Assembly: GCF_900451005.1 (NCBI RefSeq)
Contig: NZ_UGIB01000001.1
Location: 2,019,010 to 2,083,009, forward strand
DNA from: Helicobacter fennelliae
GTDB taxonomy: Bacteria > Campylobacterota > Campylobacteria > Campylobacterales > Helicobacteraceae
Length of the DNA stretch: 64,000 nucleotides
Reading direction: 5' to 3'
Part shown: piece by piece, positions 45,171 to 53,752 of the stretch
How the letters are laid out: the number at the start of each line of letters is the position of its first letter
Numbering within the stretch: position 1 is the stretch's first letter
Notes under the pieces: model-generated
Database searches by the model: none
The model's input: the letters and a program-made list of their open reading frames with translations, nothing else
Told to the model about the DNA's origin: nothing
Made by a program: the position numbers and the translations under genes

Positions 45171-45641
45171 CTATAAGCCTGTAAGTTTGGCGTAAAGCCG
45201 TTTCCATAGGGGGAGTTTTTTAGAGTTGTATTGTAATAAAAGGGCTAAAATTGCTTTGCGCCGAAACATAATCGCTGTGTTTATGGGGCTTAATGTTTCG
45301 CCAAAACCATTAGGATTCGCTCCAGATTCTAAAAGTAGCTTTGCCACTTCAGCGTAACCTTTGAAGCAAACGCCAGCTAGTGGCGTATGCCCCCTATCAT
45401 TTGGCACATCAACATTTGCACCAAAATCTAGCAAAAGTTTCACGCACGAAATCGCGCTATGATAGCTTGCTAACATTAAGAGTGTATCGCCCTTGTGATT
45501 GGCAAGGTTTGGATTTAGCCCATTTTCAAGCATAATTTTTAAGCTATCCGCGTCATTGTTTCGCGCAAAATCAAAAGACATTTTGACAAATTCCTCCATT
45601 TTGGCGTATTCTTGCGGGGTTAAATTTTTCACACTTGACAT
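45171..45641 (-). CDS. Ankyrin-repeat protein associated with catalase
   Basis: 156 residues. Three to four ankyrin repeats can be seen (GDTLLMLASYHSAISCVKLL, GHTPLAGVCFKGYAEVAKLL, LSPINTAIMFRRKAILALLL) between a helical N-terminus and a basic tail. In Campylobacter and Helicobacter a small ankyrin protein follows katA and supports catalase activity, probably by helping heme loading (Cj1386). Here it follows a catalase fragment by 10 nt, so its usual partner gene is broken at this place. A functional katA elsewhere is likely but cannot be seen. Confidence 0.85.
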   Translation of the reverse strand: MSSVKNLTPQEYAKMEEFVKMSFDFARNNDADSLKIMLENGLNPNLANHKGDTLLMLASYHSAISCVKLLLDFGANVDVPNDRGHTPLAGVCFKGYAEVAKLLLESGANPNGFGETLSPINTAIMFRRKAILALLLQYNSKKLPLWKRLYAKLTGL

Positions 45642-45651
45642 AGGGCATCCT

Positions 45652-46002
45652 TTATTTTAAGAGTTCGGCAATGCGTTTGCCATAATTCGCATCGGCTTTA
45701 TTAAAATGCTCTAACTGCAATTTAATGATTTTTTCATTTATGCCTTTCATCGTGTCTGCAATCGTTTGACATAGCCGCTCTTTCTCATTGCTACTCATTA
45801 GCCGATACAAATCACCCGCTTGTGTGTAGTAATCATCGTCATCTTCTCTATAATCCCACTGCCCGAGTTTGCTTTCACTCTCAAAGTGTAGCGGGTCTAA
45901 AATCGGCTCTTTTAAGTTCCAATTATCCTTATATCCGTCCAAAATGCTAGGTTCATAATTGCGAATGCTACCATACGCGCCATTTGTCATATAACCATCG
46001 CG
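45652..46002 (-). pseudogene. katA: Catalase C-terminal fragment
   Basis: About 116 C-terminal residues of a monofunctional catalase: RDGYMTNGAYGSIRNYEPS, WDYREDDDDYYTQAGDLYRL, MSSNEKERLCQTIADTMKG and ADANYGKRIAELLK. The heme-binding and catalytic N-terminal three quarters are missing. At 46002/46003 the frame passes into the reverse strand of the htpG 3' end, so the fused open frame upstream (to 46149) is meaningless. Confidence 0.85.
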
Positions 46003-46370
46003 GCAAAACGCAAAAGATTTTAGCACCCGACTCAATGCAATCATCATCGAAGCACTTTGATAGATTCTACAAAATAAACTCAAGATAATGGCAAGCAATA
46101 AATAACTTGCCATTCTAAAGCGTGCGTAAAGCACGACTAAAGAATCCATAATCCAAACTAGAATCTATTTTAGATTCTAGATTTTCTTCACACTTTTTTG
46201 TATTTGCATAGAATCTAATTTTTGTCGTCATTACTTAAGCATTAGCGTGCAATCCAAGATTTACAGAATCTATTTTAGATTCTGTAAATCTTGGATTCTT
46301 CACTTGTTTCACTCACTTAAATGAGCTTACTTTTGGCTATCATTTAGAATGACAAGCAAAACTTAATGTG
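46003..46370. repeat. Duplicated segment A, right copy
   Basis: The second copy of the htpG tail plus spacer (see 43085-43451), with a handful of base differences and one single-base length difference. On its right it continues without break into the 3' end of nhaC, which shows this side holds the original spacer-to-nhaC arrangement. Confidence 0.9.
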
Positions 46371-47875
46371 TGTTTGAAATAATAAAAAATCGCAATGATT
46401 ACACTACCACCGATAAGATAGCCCAAAACAGCAGAAGTGCTTACACTTGCTACCCCAAAAGCTATAATCGCTCCAAAAGCACAGATATTGACATAGGGAA
46501 ATTGTGTGATAAAGTGGCTTTGAGCCGAACAGCCCGCGCCTGTTGCCGAGAGGATTGTCGTATCTGAAATAGGCGAGGCATGATCGCCATACACCGCTCC
46601 TGATAGCACTGCTGCAATAGCCAAAGTAAAGTCTGTATGTGTGGATTGCGCGAGGCTTGCAGCTATGGGTAAAATAATCGCAAATGTCCCCCAGCTTGTG
46701 CCTGTGGCAAACCCAATAAAGCAAGAAATCGCAAAAAGCACAAGTGGCAAAAGGACGCTTGAGTGGCTCTGTAAGACATCTTGACAAAGATTGGCAAGAT
46801 AGATTCCAGTTTGCATATCATCATTAATGATAGGACCAATAGCCCATGCAAAAATCAAAATCAAAATCGCAGGAAGCATAGAAAGAGTGCCGTATTTGAT
46901 GATAGGCAGCAAAGAATCTGTCTCAAGATGCCTGATAGAAATAACAAAAGTAACACACAATGTAATGCAACCACCCCAAAACAGCGCAAAGCCCGTCTGT
47001 GTATGCTGAAGCATAGCGATAGGACTTAGGCTTTTGCACTCTTGATACCCGCTCCAAAATATCATTCCAGCCACGCTTGTAATCAGCACCCCGATAGGCA
47101 AAACCAAAAGCCAAATATGGGAGCTTGAATGTTTTTGAGATTGGAGAAAATCGCTCACACCGACATTGCGATTTTTTCGCATGGCTTTGAGATTAATCTG
47201 CCAAAATATAGTCAAAATCACGCCAAGAAGCGCAAACCATGCATAATAATTATACACAACGCTTGAAAGCAATGCAAAAAATCCGCCACCACCTATTCCG
47301 CTGATTTGTTGCGCGATATGTTTTTCTTCCAAAATACCTATGATATACGCGCCCCAGCTTGATATGGGGATAAGGATACAAATCGGCGCAGAGGTAGAAT
47401 CTATAATATACGCGAGTCGCTCGCGCGTGGAGTGATTGACATCATTGAGGTATTTTGAGATTTGCCCGACTGTGAGGGCATTGAAATAATCATCAATAAA
47501 AACAACAATTCCCGCTACAAACGCTACAAACTCTGAACCTTTGGCAGTTTTGATCCTTGTCCTAGCCCACTTGACAAATGCGCCTATACCTCCAGAATGC
47601 GCGATTGTCTGCGTAAGGATACCAAGCAAAATCAAAAATCCAAAGACATACAAGCTATTTGATTTAATCTCTATCGCGCCTGATTGGCTAGTGTAAAACA
47701 CCCCAGCAATATGCGTAAAAATATAGCCTAAAATCCCCAAAAAATCACCATAGTTCATCATTATACTAGCGATCACAATACCCACAAACAACGATAACAC
47801 AACGCGTTTCGTGATAAACACAAGTGTAATCACACACAAAGGCACCACTAAGCTTAATGCAGAATCTGAATACAT
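46340..47875 (-). CDS. nhaC: NhaC-family Na+/H+ antiporter
   Basis: 511 residues with about eleven membrane segments. GIVVFIDDYFNALTVGQ, STSAPICILIPISSWGAYI, FIGFATGTSWGTFAIILPIA and VYGDHASPISDTTILSATGAGC are NhaC/MleN family marks. It exchanges Na+ (or an organic anion such as malate/lactate) for H+. It begins 10 nt after the exported-protein gene, with a poor ribosome site of its own, so it is probably coupled. Its last ten codons lie in duplicated segment A, so the left copy retains only those codons. Confidence 0.88.
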   Translation of the reverse strand: MYSDSALSLVVPLCVITLVFITKRVVLSLFVGIVIASIMMNYGDFLGILGYIFTHIAGVFYTSQSGAIEIKSNSLYVFGFLILLGILTQTIAHSGGIGAFVKWARTRIKTAKGSEFVAFVAGIVVFIDDYFNALTVGQISKYLNDVNHSTRERLAYIIDSTSAPICILIPISSWGAYIIGILEEKHIAQQISGIGGGGFFALLSSVVYNYYAWFALLGVILTIFWQINLKAMRKNRNVGVSDFLQSQKHSSSHIWLLVLPIGVLITSVAGMIFWSGYQECKSLSPIAMLQHTQTGFALFWGGCITLCVTFVISIRHLETDSLLPIIKYGTLSMLPAILILIFAWAIGPIINDDMQTGIYLANLCQDVLQSHSSVLLPLVLFAISCFIGFATGTSWGTFAIILPIAASLAQSTHTDFTLAIAAVLSGAVYGDHASPISDTTILSATGAGCSAQSHFITQFPYVNICAFGAIIAFGVASVSTSAVLGYLIGGSVIIAIFYYFKHTLSFACHSK

Positions 47876-47885
47876 CTAGCTCACT

Positions 47886-48533
47886 TTATTTGTCAGTATC
47901 AATCGTCCGCGTCTGCATTTCGTAAGGAATTTTTTTCTTATCCCATTGCCTATTTTTGTAGGTATTATTTGTCTTTGATGACTCCATACCTTGTATTTGG
48001 TCGATAGAATCTGTCTCAATCAAATTTTTGGGTGATATTTTTTTGGTGGGTTGAGATTTGGTTTTATTGATTTTTTCTTTGTCAGAAGGTGTGCTTGAGA
48101 GTTGCTTTTCGTATTGTGATGAAGTAGATTGGGCAGTTGATGTGGGCGATTCTTGTGATTCTTGTGATTCTTGTGATTCTTGTGATTCTTGTGTAGAATC
48201 TGTCGCAGAATCTATTGTAGGCGTTTGGAGTTGTGCTGAATCTTGTGTATCAAGGCTTTGAGTAGAAGTGTTGCTAGAGCCACTAGTAGCAGGAGTGGTA
48301 GCAGAAGCAGAAAAAGTTATAGGCTCTTTGAGTGTGATTTTTTTGATAAGCTTTGCATTTCTAAAAATCATATACCCGATGATAAGATTGCGCTTATAAT
48401 CAACGATTTCAACCACATCTGCATCTTGTGGAATCCCCTCTAATGCGCTATTTTGCGATGTGCTTGCTTGGGCTATTTGGATTGGGCTTGCAAGCAATAC
48501 CAAACATTGACATATCAATATAACTACTCTCAT
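47886..48533 (-). CDS. Exported low-complexity protein with SQE repeats
   Basis: 215 residues. Signal peptide MRVVILICQCLVLLASPIQI, a short beta-rich region (VVEIVDYKRNLIIGYMIFRN), then a Ser/Thr/Gln-rich stretch with five SQE-type repeats encoded by a 9-nt unit (TTCTTGTGA on the plus strand) and a basic tail. I do not recognise the family. It precedes nhaC in the same direction. The left duplicated copy has the same number of repeat units, which speaks for a recent duplication. Confidence 0.7.
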   Translation of the reverse strand: MRVVILICQCLVLLASPIQIAQASTSQNSALEGIPQDADVVEIVDYKRNLIIGYMIFRNAKLIKKITLKEPITFSASATTPATSGSSNTSTQSLDTQDSAQLQTPTIDSATDSTQESQESQESQESQESPTSTAQSTSSQYEKQLSSTPSDKEKINKTKSQPTKKISPKNLIETDSIDQIQGMESSKTNNTYKNRQWDKKKIPYEMQTRTIDTDK

Positions 48534-48702
48534 TTTATGTATCCTTCCGCTTTTATTTCCACTCTCATTATTGACTTATTAAATGTAGAATTTAATGCAA
48601 AATCTCAAACTAAAAGTATATAATACAAATTTTTAAATACACCAGAATTTAAAGGAGATTTTATGCATTATATCAAAACAGCAAACGCCCCAGAAGCTAT
48701 CG
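48115..48702. repeat. Duplicated segment B, right copy
   Basis: The intact-side copy of segment 43448-44035. It runs without interruption into the rest of ridA on the right and the rest of the exported-protein gene on the left, so this is the parental arrangement. Confidence 0.9.
48619..48624 (+). promoter_or_regulatory. -10 box of ridA
   Basis: TATAAT inside AGTATATAATAC, 39 nt before the ridA ATG and in the divergent gap to the exported-protein gene. An identical box is in the left copy near 43952-43957. Confidence 0.5.
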
Positions 48703-49049
48703 GTCCTTATTCTCAAGCCATAAGCCACAACGGACTTGTTTATACTTCAGGCTCGATAGCATTGCGCCCAAATGGAGATTTTGTAAATGGCGACATCAAA
48801 GCCCAAACAGAGCAAGTGATGCAGAATCTAGAAGCCATACTCAAAGAAGCAGATTCTAGCTTAGAATGCGTGCTAAAAACGACTTGTTTTTTGGCAAATA
48901 TCGATGATTTTGCGACGTTTAATGAAGTCTATCTCAAGGCTTTTGGCTCTCACAAACCCGCTCGAAGCACAGTCGCTGTAAAAACACTTCCTAAAAATGC
49001 TTTGATTGAAATTGAATGTATCGCAACAACTAAGGAAAAATTTAAGTAA
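48663..49049 (+). CDS. ridA: RidA family enamine/imine deaminase
   Basis: 128 residues, the normal length. APEAIGPYSQAISHNGLVYTSG, QTEQVMQNLEAILKEAD and CFLANIDDFATFNEVYLKAF are typical. The conserved Arg in HKPARSTVAV binds the substrate carboxylate. It hydrolyses reactive enamines made by PLP enzymes. TTTAAAGGAG precedes the ATG. The 5' end, to codon 13, is duplicated at 43996. Confidence 0.94.
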   Translation: MHYIKTANAPEAIGPYSQAISHNGLVYTSGSIALRPNGDFVNGDIKAQTEQVMQNLEAILKEADSSLECVLKTTCFLANIDDFATFNEVYLKAFGSHKPARSTVAVKTLPKNALIEIECIATTKEKFK

Positions 49050-49162
49050 AACACAAAGAATTTTATAGTAGAATTGCCACTTTGTTTTATACACTTTGTG
49101 CTTTCTTAAGCCAAAGCAAAACATAACTTGAAATTCAAGAAATCACATAGAAGGACATCATA

Positions 49163-49477
49163 ATGTATGCGATCTTAAAGAATGGAGGCAAACAATACAA
49201 GGTAAGCGAAGGAAGCATTGTTTTGCTTGATAAGCTAAGCCTTGAGCCGAAGTCAAAAGTTGATTTTAATGAAATTTTAGCACTCCACAATGGCAAAGAA
49301 CTAATCGTTGGGACGCCATTTGTATCAGGTGCTAAAATCGAAGCAGAAGTCATCAACGAGGGAAGAGGTAAAAAAGTTGTCATCTTCAAAAAACGAAGAA
49401 GAAAAGATAGTAAAACAAAACGTGGTTTTAGAAGGGATTTTACACGCGTAAGAATCCTCAAAATCATCACAAAATAA
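49163..49477 (+). CDS. rplU: 50S ribosomal protein L21
   Basis: 104 residues. [20 protein letters not shown] and the basic C-terminus [20 protein letters not shown] are classic L21. AGAAGGAC precedes the ATG. It is followed after 9 nt by rpmA. Confidence 0.97.
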   Translation: MYAILKNGGKQYKVSEGSIVLLDKLSLEPKSKVDFNEILALHNGKELIVGTPFVSGAKIEAEVINEGRGKKVVIFKKRRRKDSKTKRGFRRDFTRVRILKIITK

Positions 49478-49486
49478 GGAGCAAAA

Positions 49487-49744
49487 ATGGCACATAAGAA
49501 AGGTCAAGGAAGCACTCAAAATAATCGAGATTCTGCTGGTCGTCGTCTAGGCGTCAAGAAATTTGGTTCGCAATTTGTCCGCGCAGGAAATATTATCGTC
49601 CGCCAAAGAGGCACAAAAGTGCATCCGGGCGAGAATGTAGGAATGGGTAAAGATCATACAATTTTTGCGCTCATTGATGGGGTAGTGAAATTCCAACAAA
49701 AAACAAAAGAACGAAAAAAAGTTTCTGTCATTCCTGCTTCATAG
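49487..49744 (+). CDS. rpmA: 50S ribosomal protein L27
   Basis: 85 residues. [20 protein letters not shown] and [20 protein letters not shown] are L27 marks. The N-terminus starts MAHKKG directly, without the cleavable leader found in Firmicutes. TAAGGAG precedes the ATG. Confidence 0.97.
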   Translation: MAHKKGQGSTQNNRDSAGRRLGVKKFGSQFVRAGNIIVRQRGTKVHPGENVGMGKDHTIFALIDGVVKFQQKTKERKKVSVIPAS

Positions 49745-49922
49745 TCTAAGCCTTATCGCCATTTGCCCCGCATTTGACTTGCAAATTGCTTTGATAAATT
49801 TTTAAGCATAGGCAATGGCAAAACAAAGGCACAAATACAAACCTCAAAATAATCTATAAAAGTAAAAATAGCACAATAGTGCAAAACAGAGGCAATTATT
49901 TTGAGTTGTCAAAATACCGCAA

Positions 49923-49928
49923 TATAAT
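49923..49928 (+). promoter_or_regulatory. -10 box for the DUF2059-like gene
   Basis: TATAAT in GCAATATAATTTAC, 20 nt before the ATG with an AAGGAG between, which leaves a very short leader. Confidence 0.45.
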
Positions 49929-49947
49929 TTACTTTAAGGAGAGTCTT

Positions 49948-50454
49948 ATGAAAATAGCTAAAATAATGGGTGCGCTTTGCTTTTGTGCGGTGATTGGAAT
50001 CGCTGATGATGCATCATACAAAAAGAGTTTTGATAGATTCTTAGAAGTAAGTCAAGCAAATGCCGTGCTCAAAGAGCTTACAGATGGTAAAATGGTCGAT
50101 AAAATGCTTCAATCTTTGTATACAGAGACAAATACACAAATCAACGAATCTCAAAAAACAGAAATCGCTCGTATTATGAAAAACACGATGAAAGATATTT
50201 TTGATGAAGCAGTCCCCGCAATACTTGAGATGTATAAAAAATATTTTACAGAATCTGATCTCAAAGAAATGACAAAATTTTACGAAACAGCAGTCGGTCA
50301 AAAAATGGCAAAAAGCCTTATCAGTATCCAAGAAGACACGCAACAAATTATGCTTAAAGTGATGACTACGCATTTTCCGGCTATGCAGCAAAAAGTCCAA
50401 GAAGTGCTAGAAAGTGGCAATGGTAAAAAGGCAAGTTCCACAAATACAAAATAA
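49948..50454 (+). CDS. Exported DUF2059-like protein
   Basis: 168 residues. Signal peptide MKIAKIMGALCFCAVIGIAD, then an all-helical domain with the DUF2059 pattern: KMVDKMLQSLYTETNTQI, YKKYFTESDLKEMTKFYETA and VGQKMAKSLISI. The family is periplasmic and of unknown function. The ATG chosen has AAGGAGAG upstream. A longer frame adds 23 residues that would hide the signal. It sits between rpmA and obg, a place where epsilonproteobacteria often have an extra gene. Confidence 0.75.
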   Translation: MKIAKIMGALCFCAVIGIADDASYKKSFDRFLEVSQANAVLKELTDGKMVDKMLQSLYTETNTQINESQKTEIARIMKNTMKDIFDEAVPAILEMYKKYFTESDLKEMTKFYETAVGQKMAKSLISIQEDTQQIMLKVMTTHFPAMQQKVQEVLESGNGKKASSTNTK

Positions 50455-50474
50455 TAAAAATTGCTTAATTTGTA

Positions 50475-51602
50475 ATGTTTATCGATAGTGTAGAAATCAT
50501 CATATCATCGGGCAATGGTGGTGCTGGAGCAGTAAGCTTTAGGCGAGAAAAATTTGTAATCGCGGGCGGTCCTGATGGTGGTGATGGCGGAGCGGGTGGC
50601 GATATTATCTTTGAAGTAAGCGACAATCTTGACACACTCTCCAAATTTCGTGGCAAAAAGCACTATAAAGCCCAAAATGGTCAGCCCGGTGGTGCGAGAA
50701 AAAGCACAGGAAAAAGTGGCGAGGATTTGATTATTATGGTGCCATTAGGGACACAGATTATCGAGCTTCAAAGCGGGGCTGTCCTTGCGGATTTACAGAC
50801 AAAAGATGCACGATACAAAATCCTTGAAGGTGGCAAAGGCGGGCTTGGCAATGCGCATTTCAAAAACGCAACAAATCAAGCTCCAACCTACGCACAAAAA
50901 GGAATCTTAGGCAAAACTTTGCATATTCGATTAGAGCTCAAACTCATCGCTGATGTCGGGCTTGTAGGCTATCCAAATGTCGGCAAATCAAGCCTGATTG
51001 CGACACTATCAAATGCCAAACCACAGATTGCTAATTACGAATTTACAACCATTACGCCACATTTGGGTGTCGTTCAGGCTGGAGAGTTTGAATCATTTGT
51101 CATGGCAGACATTCCGGGGATTATTGATGGAGCAAGCGAGGGGAAGGGGCTTGGGTTGGCGTTTTTGAAGCATATCGAGCGCACCAAGTTTTTGCTTTTT
51201 GTCATCGATATAGCGCGCGAGATAGATGTGCTGACACAATACCAGAATCTAGAATCCGAGCTTTGTGCGTTTTCCGCTCTACTTGCCAAGCGCAATTTTG
51301 GAATCATCATAAGTAAAACCGATACAAGCAGTGAAAGCGACATACAAGCCGCAGTCAAGCGTCTATGCGGATATTTTAAGCTCACCCCTCAACAGCACAA
51401 ACACATCAAATACCAAAGCTATCTTGCTCCATCATTTTTGGACGATCGATCGCTAGAGCCTTTAGATTCTGATACTACACAGCCCAAAACACTAAACCCT
51501 TCACAAACACCAAAAACGCCAATGTTTATCATTCCTATTTCCTCAGTGGCACATACCAACACCAAAGAGCTTACATTTATCCTCTATAAAGCATTGCATT
51601 GA
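50475..51602 (+). CDS. obg: GTPase Obg
   Basis: 375 residues. The Gly-rich Obg fold ([42 protein letters not shown]) is followed by a G domain with [36 protein letters not shown] and ISKTD. It works in 50S assembly and stress control. A weak ribosome site and a 20-nt gap from the DUF2059-like gene suggest co-transcription. The C-terminus has a polar insertion ([20 protein letters not shown]) near the end. Confidence 0.96.
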   Translation: MFIDSVEIIISSGNGGAGAVSFRREKFVIAGGPDGGDGGAGGDIIFEVSDNLDTLSKFRGKKHYKAQNGQPGGARKSTGKSGEDLIIMVPLGTQIIELQSGAVLADLQTKDARYKILEGGKGGLGNAHFKNATNQAPTYAQKGILGKTLHIRLELKLIADVGLVGYPNVGKSSLIATLSNAKPQIANYEFTTITPHLGVVQAGEFESFVMADIPGIIDGASEGKGLGLAFLKHIERTKFLLFVIDIAREIDVLTQYQNLESELCAFSALLAKRNFGIIISKTDTSSESDIQAAVKRLCGYFKLTPQQHKHIKYQSYLAPSFLDDRSLEPLDSDTTQPKTLNPSQTPKTPMFIIPISSVAHTNTKELTFILYKALH

Positions 51603-52123
51603 AGTTTTTATTGATAATTAATTTTGAATAATTAATTTTAAAGGCTTAGTTTTGAAAACTCCACAAACAACTTCTCTGCTTTCAAGTATTTTTGGCAAAA
51701 TCCGATTTTTAAGTAAGTTATAAGTTTCTCGAATAATTTTAAAAATTGAGCTGATTACATAGCTTCTTGTCTTAAAAAATTTTTAATTTTTGAATGATTT
51801 TAAATATATTCTTGTCAAGAATAAACAATCAGTCAAATCTTCTTCCATCTTCTCTCGCCACAAATAAAATCCAATCCAACTTATTCCCTTATAACTAAAA
51901 CTCTAAGTCTGTCTATTTAGCTAGGCTTTCAAGCTTATATTCTTAAGTGTGATTCCAATCAATGAAATTAATTTCCACGCATATTAGAGTTTAATATAAG
52001 GGAGAGAATATATAAGGGAAAAGAATAAATATAAAATAATCTTTATTTAGTTATATAAAGAATCTTTGTTTCTTTTTAAAATATTTTTTGTTTTATTTAA
52101 TTTAATTAATCAAAAAAAAAGCT
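51603..52123. other. Gene-free spacer before the insertion sequence, 521 nt
   Basis: Very AT-rich. A weak hairpin (TAATTAATTTTGAATAATTA) after obg could be a terminator. No gene is seen. Unlike other spacers it has none of the dispersed repeats and only one AGAATCT (about 52060). Confidence 0.5.
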
Positions 52124-53053
52124 CTGTTGCAATAACTTATTGAAGATTAAGTTAAAGCGAGAGATAACTCATTGTCCGCATTGTAATTCCACAGAATTTA
52201 GCAAGAATGGTAAAGTTAGCGGATTTCAGCGTTTTATATGCAAAGAGTGTGGTAAAACATTTGGCACAAGAAACCAAACTATATTTACGCAGTTAAAAAA
52301 GATATGGAAGTTTGGAAGCAGTATATCCATTGTATGATTGAAAAATACTCTCTGCGAAAAACTGCTGAAATCTGCGGAATATCAACTAGAACTGCTTTTA
52401 CATGGCGACATAAGATATTGGATGCTTTGCAGAAAATGCAAGATAAAGTTAGACTAGATGGTGTAGTAGAAGCTGACGAAACCTTTCTACCTCTCTCTTT
52501 TAAAGGCCATCATAAGAATTTTAACTTACCACGTTTAGCTAAGCATAGAGGCGAACCTGCAACTAGACGTGGATTATCAAAAGAGCAGGTTTGTATAAGC
52601 TGTGGAGTTAATCTAAACGGATTATCAATATCTAAAATATCTAATCTCGGAAAGCCTAAATTACAAGATATTGAAAAAGTTTTAATTAATAAGATACAAA
52701 AAGATAGTATATTAGTTACCGATAGTTTTAGAGCATATCTAAAATTAGCAAAAGATATGAATTTAAGTCATATCAGAATACCTAGAAATCATTATAAGAT
52801 AGGAGCATTTAATATCCAAACAATCAACAGCTACCACAGCAGATTAAAGAATATGCTAATCCACAGCTTTAAGGGCGTATCTACAAAGTATCTCAATAAC
52901 TACCTTGTCTATAACAATTTTGTAAATTTTGCCAAAGAGAGTAGAAGTGGAAAAGAACAAATATTGTTAGACCGCATAATTAATACTGAGTGTCTTAGCA
53001 AGTCAGTCAATATAGCTAATAGACCTGCTGTGCCGCTGCCACAAGCGAGCTAA
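52124..53053 (+). mobile_element. IS1595-like insertion sequence with a two-frame transposase
   Basis: ORF A (52140-52337) is a zinc-ribbon domain with CPHC and CKEC. ORF B (52304-53053) begins EVWKQYIHCMIEKYSLRKTA, has GISTRTAFTWRHKILDAL, then a DDE-type ISXO2 catalytic core starting VVEADETFLPL, with LVTDSFRAYL and INSYHSRLKNML. ORF B lies in the -1 frame and the 34-nt overlap contains A AAA AAG, the classical slippery sequence, so a fused transposase of about 303 residues is expected. A possible left end is GCTCTGTTGCAATAA (about 52121-52135). I cannot find the matching right end, so the element's right boundary is unknown and may include the next gene. Confidence 0.8.
52295..52301 (+). 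other. -1 frameshift slippery site of the IS1595-like transposase
   Basis: A AAA AAG in the zero frame (TTA AAA AAG). Slipping by -1 gives LKKDMEVWKQYIHCM, which joins the zinc ribbon to the catalytic part exactly as in single-frame IS1595 transposases. An ATG at 52304 could also start ORF B alone. Confidence 0.65.
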
Positions 53054-53075
53054 TCTTAGACAAAAGGAAAACAAA

Positions 53076-53675
53076 ATGACAAGCTGGACAAGAGAAAGTA
53101 TAAATCTAGCTAATAACTATGACTACTTAGATAGATTATATACGATTTACCCTGTAATCTCTAATGTTAGACGAAATTTATCACCCGAAGTAATGAATAA
53201 TTTAGCTTCTATGCTATTGCCTACGCCTAATTTTGCTAGAGGTGAATTGCTTAACTTGCTTTTAGAACAAGAAGTTTTTCCTATTAAAGACTCTTATGTA
53301 GCTTATCTTAGACGAGATAGAACTGCAATAGAACGAAATCCTAATACAGTAAATAGAATTGAAACCACAATCGCAAATATGGGGTATCAAAATGTCTTAA
53401 GAGAAATTACTAGACCTATTGAAGCTAATAGACAAATGGGACAGCATTTTAAAAATTGGGTAAATTCTCAGTATTTTAGATATGAAAAAACAAATGATAT
53501 TAATCACTTTTTAACCACAGATACTTTGCTTGTTTTTATAGGCAGCGACAAAGTTATGGCAGAAGTGGCTCAAGATTATTTTGGCTATCAAGCGGTTGTA
53601 AACCCTGTATATCTATCATTTACAAGTCGCAACTTCTCTTCCAAGCTCATAGCCCAAATATCGCTTAAGGTATAG
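53076..53675 (+). pseudogene. N-terminal part of a type II restriction-endonuclease-like protein
   Basis: 199 residues after an excellent AAAAGGAAAAC site, 22 nt behind the transposase. FPIKDSYVAYLRRDRTAIER NPNTVNRI and TRPIEANRQMGQHFKNWVNS, then DTLLVFIGSDKVMAEVAQDYFGY, are patterns I associate with the N-terminal half of some type II restriction enzymes, whose catalytic part normally follows such a FIGSDK...GY segment. Here that part is replaced from about 53605 by unrelated residues (AVVNPVYLSFTSRNFSSK) and a stop. It may be a passenger of the insertion sequence or a decayed resident gene. The family call is tentative. Confidence 0.45.
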
Positions 53676-53752
53676 AATCCACCCCAAGATTTAAACAATG
53701 CTGCCCTTTTTGCGTGTCCGGGACTAAGTAGCACACATAAACTTAAGCTCAT

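Noticed and set aside
46003..46149. N-terminal extension of the catalase fragment
   Set aside because: The open frame upstream of 46002 is the reverse strand of the duplicated htpG tail; the same nonsense peptide is encoded next to the intact htpG at 43231.
43085..48702. Engineered allele-exchange construct
   Set aside because: The duplicated ends around a foreign block look like one, but there is no resistance marker or vector sequence, and the insert is native-looking katA-locus DNA with the usual 7-mer motifs.
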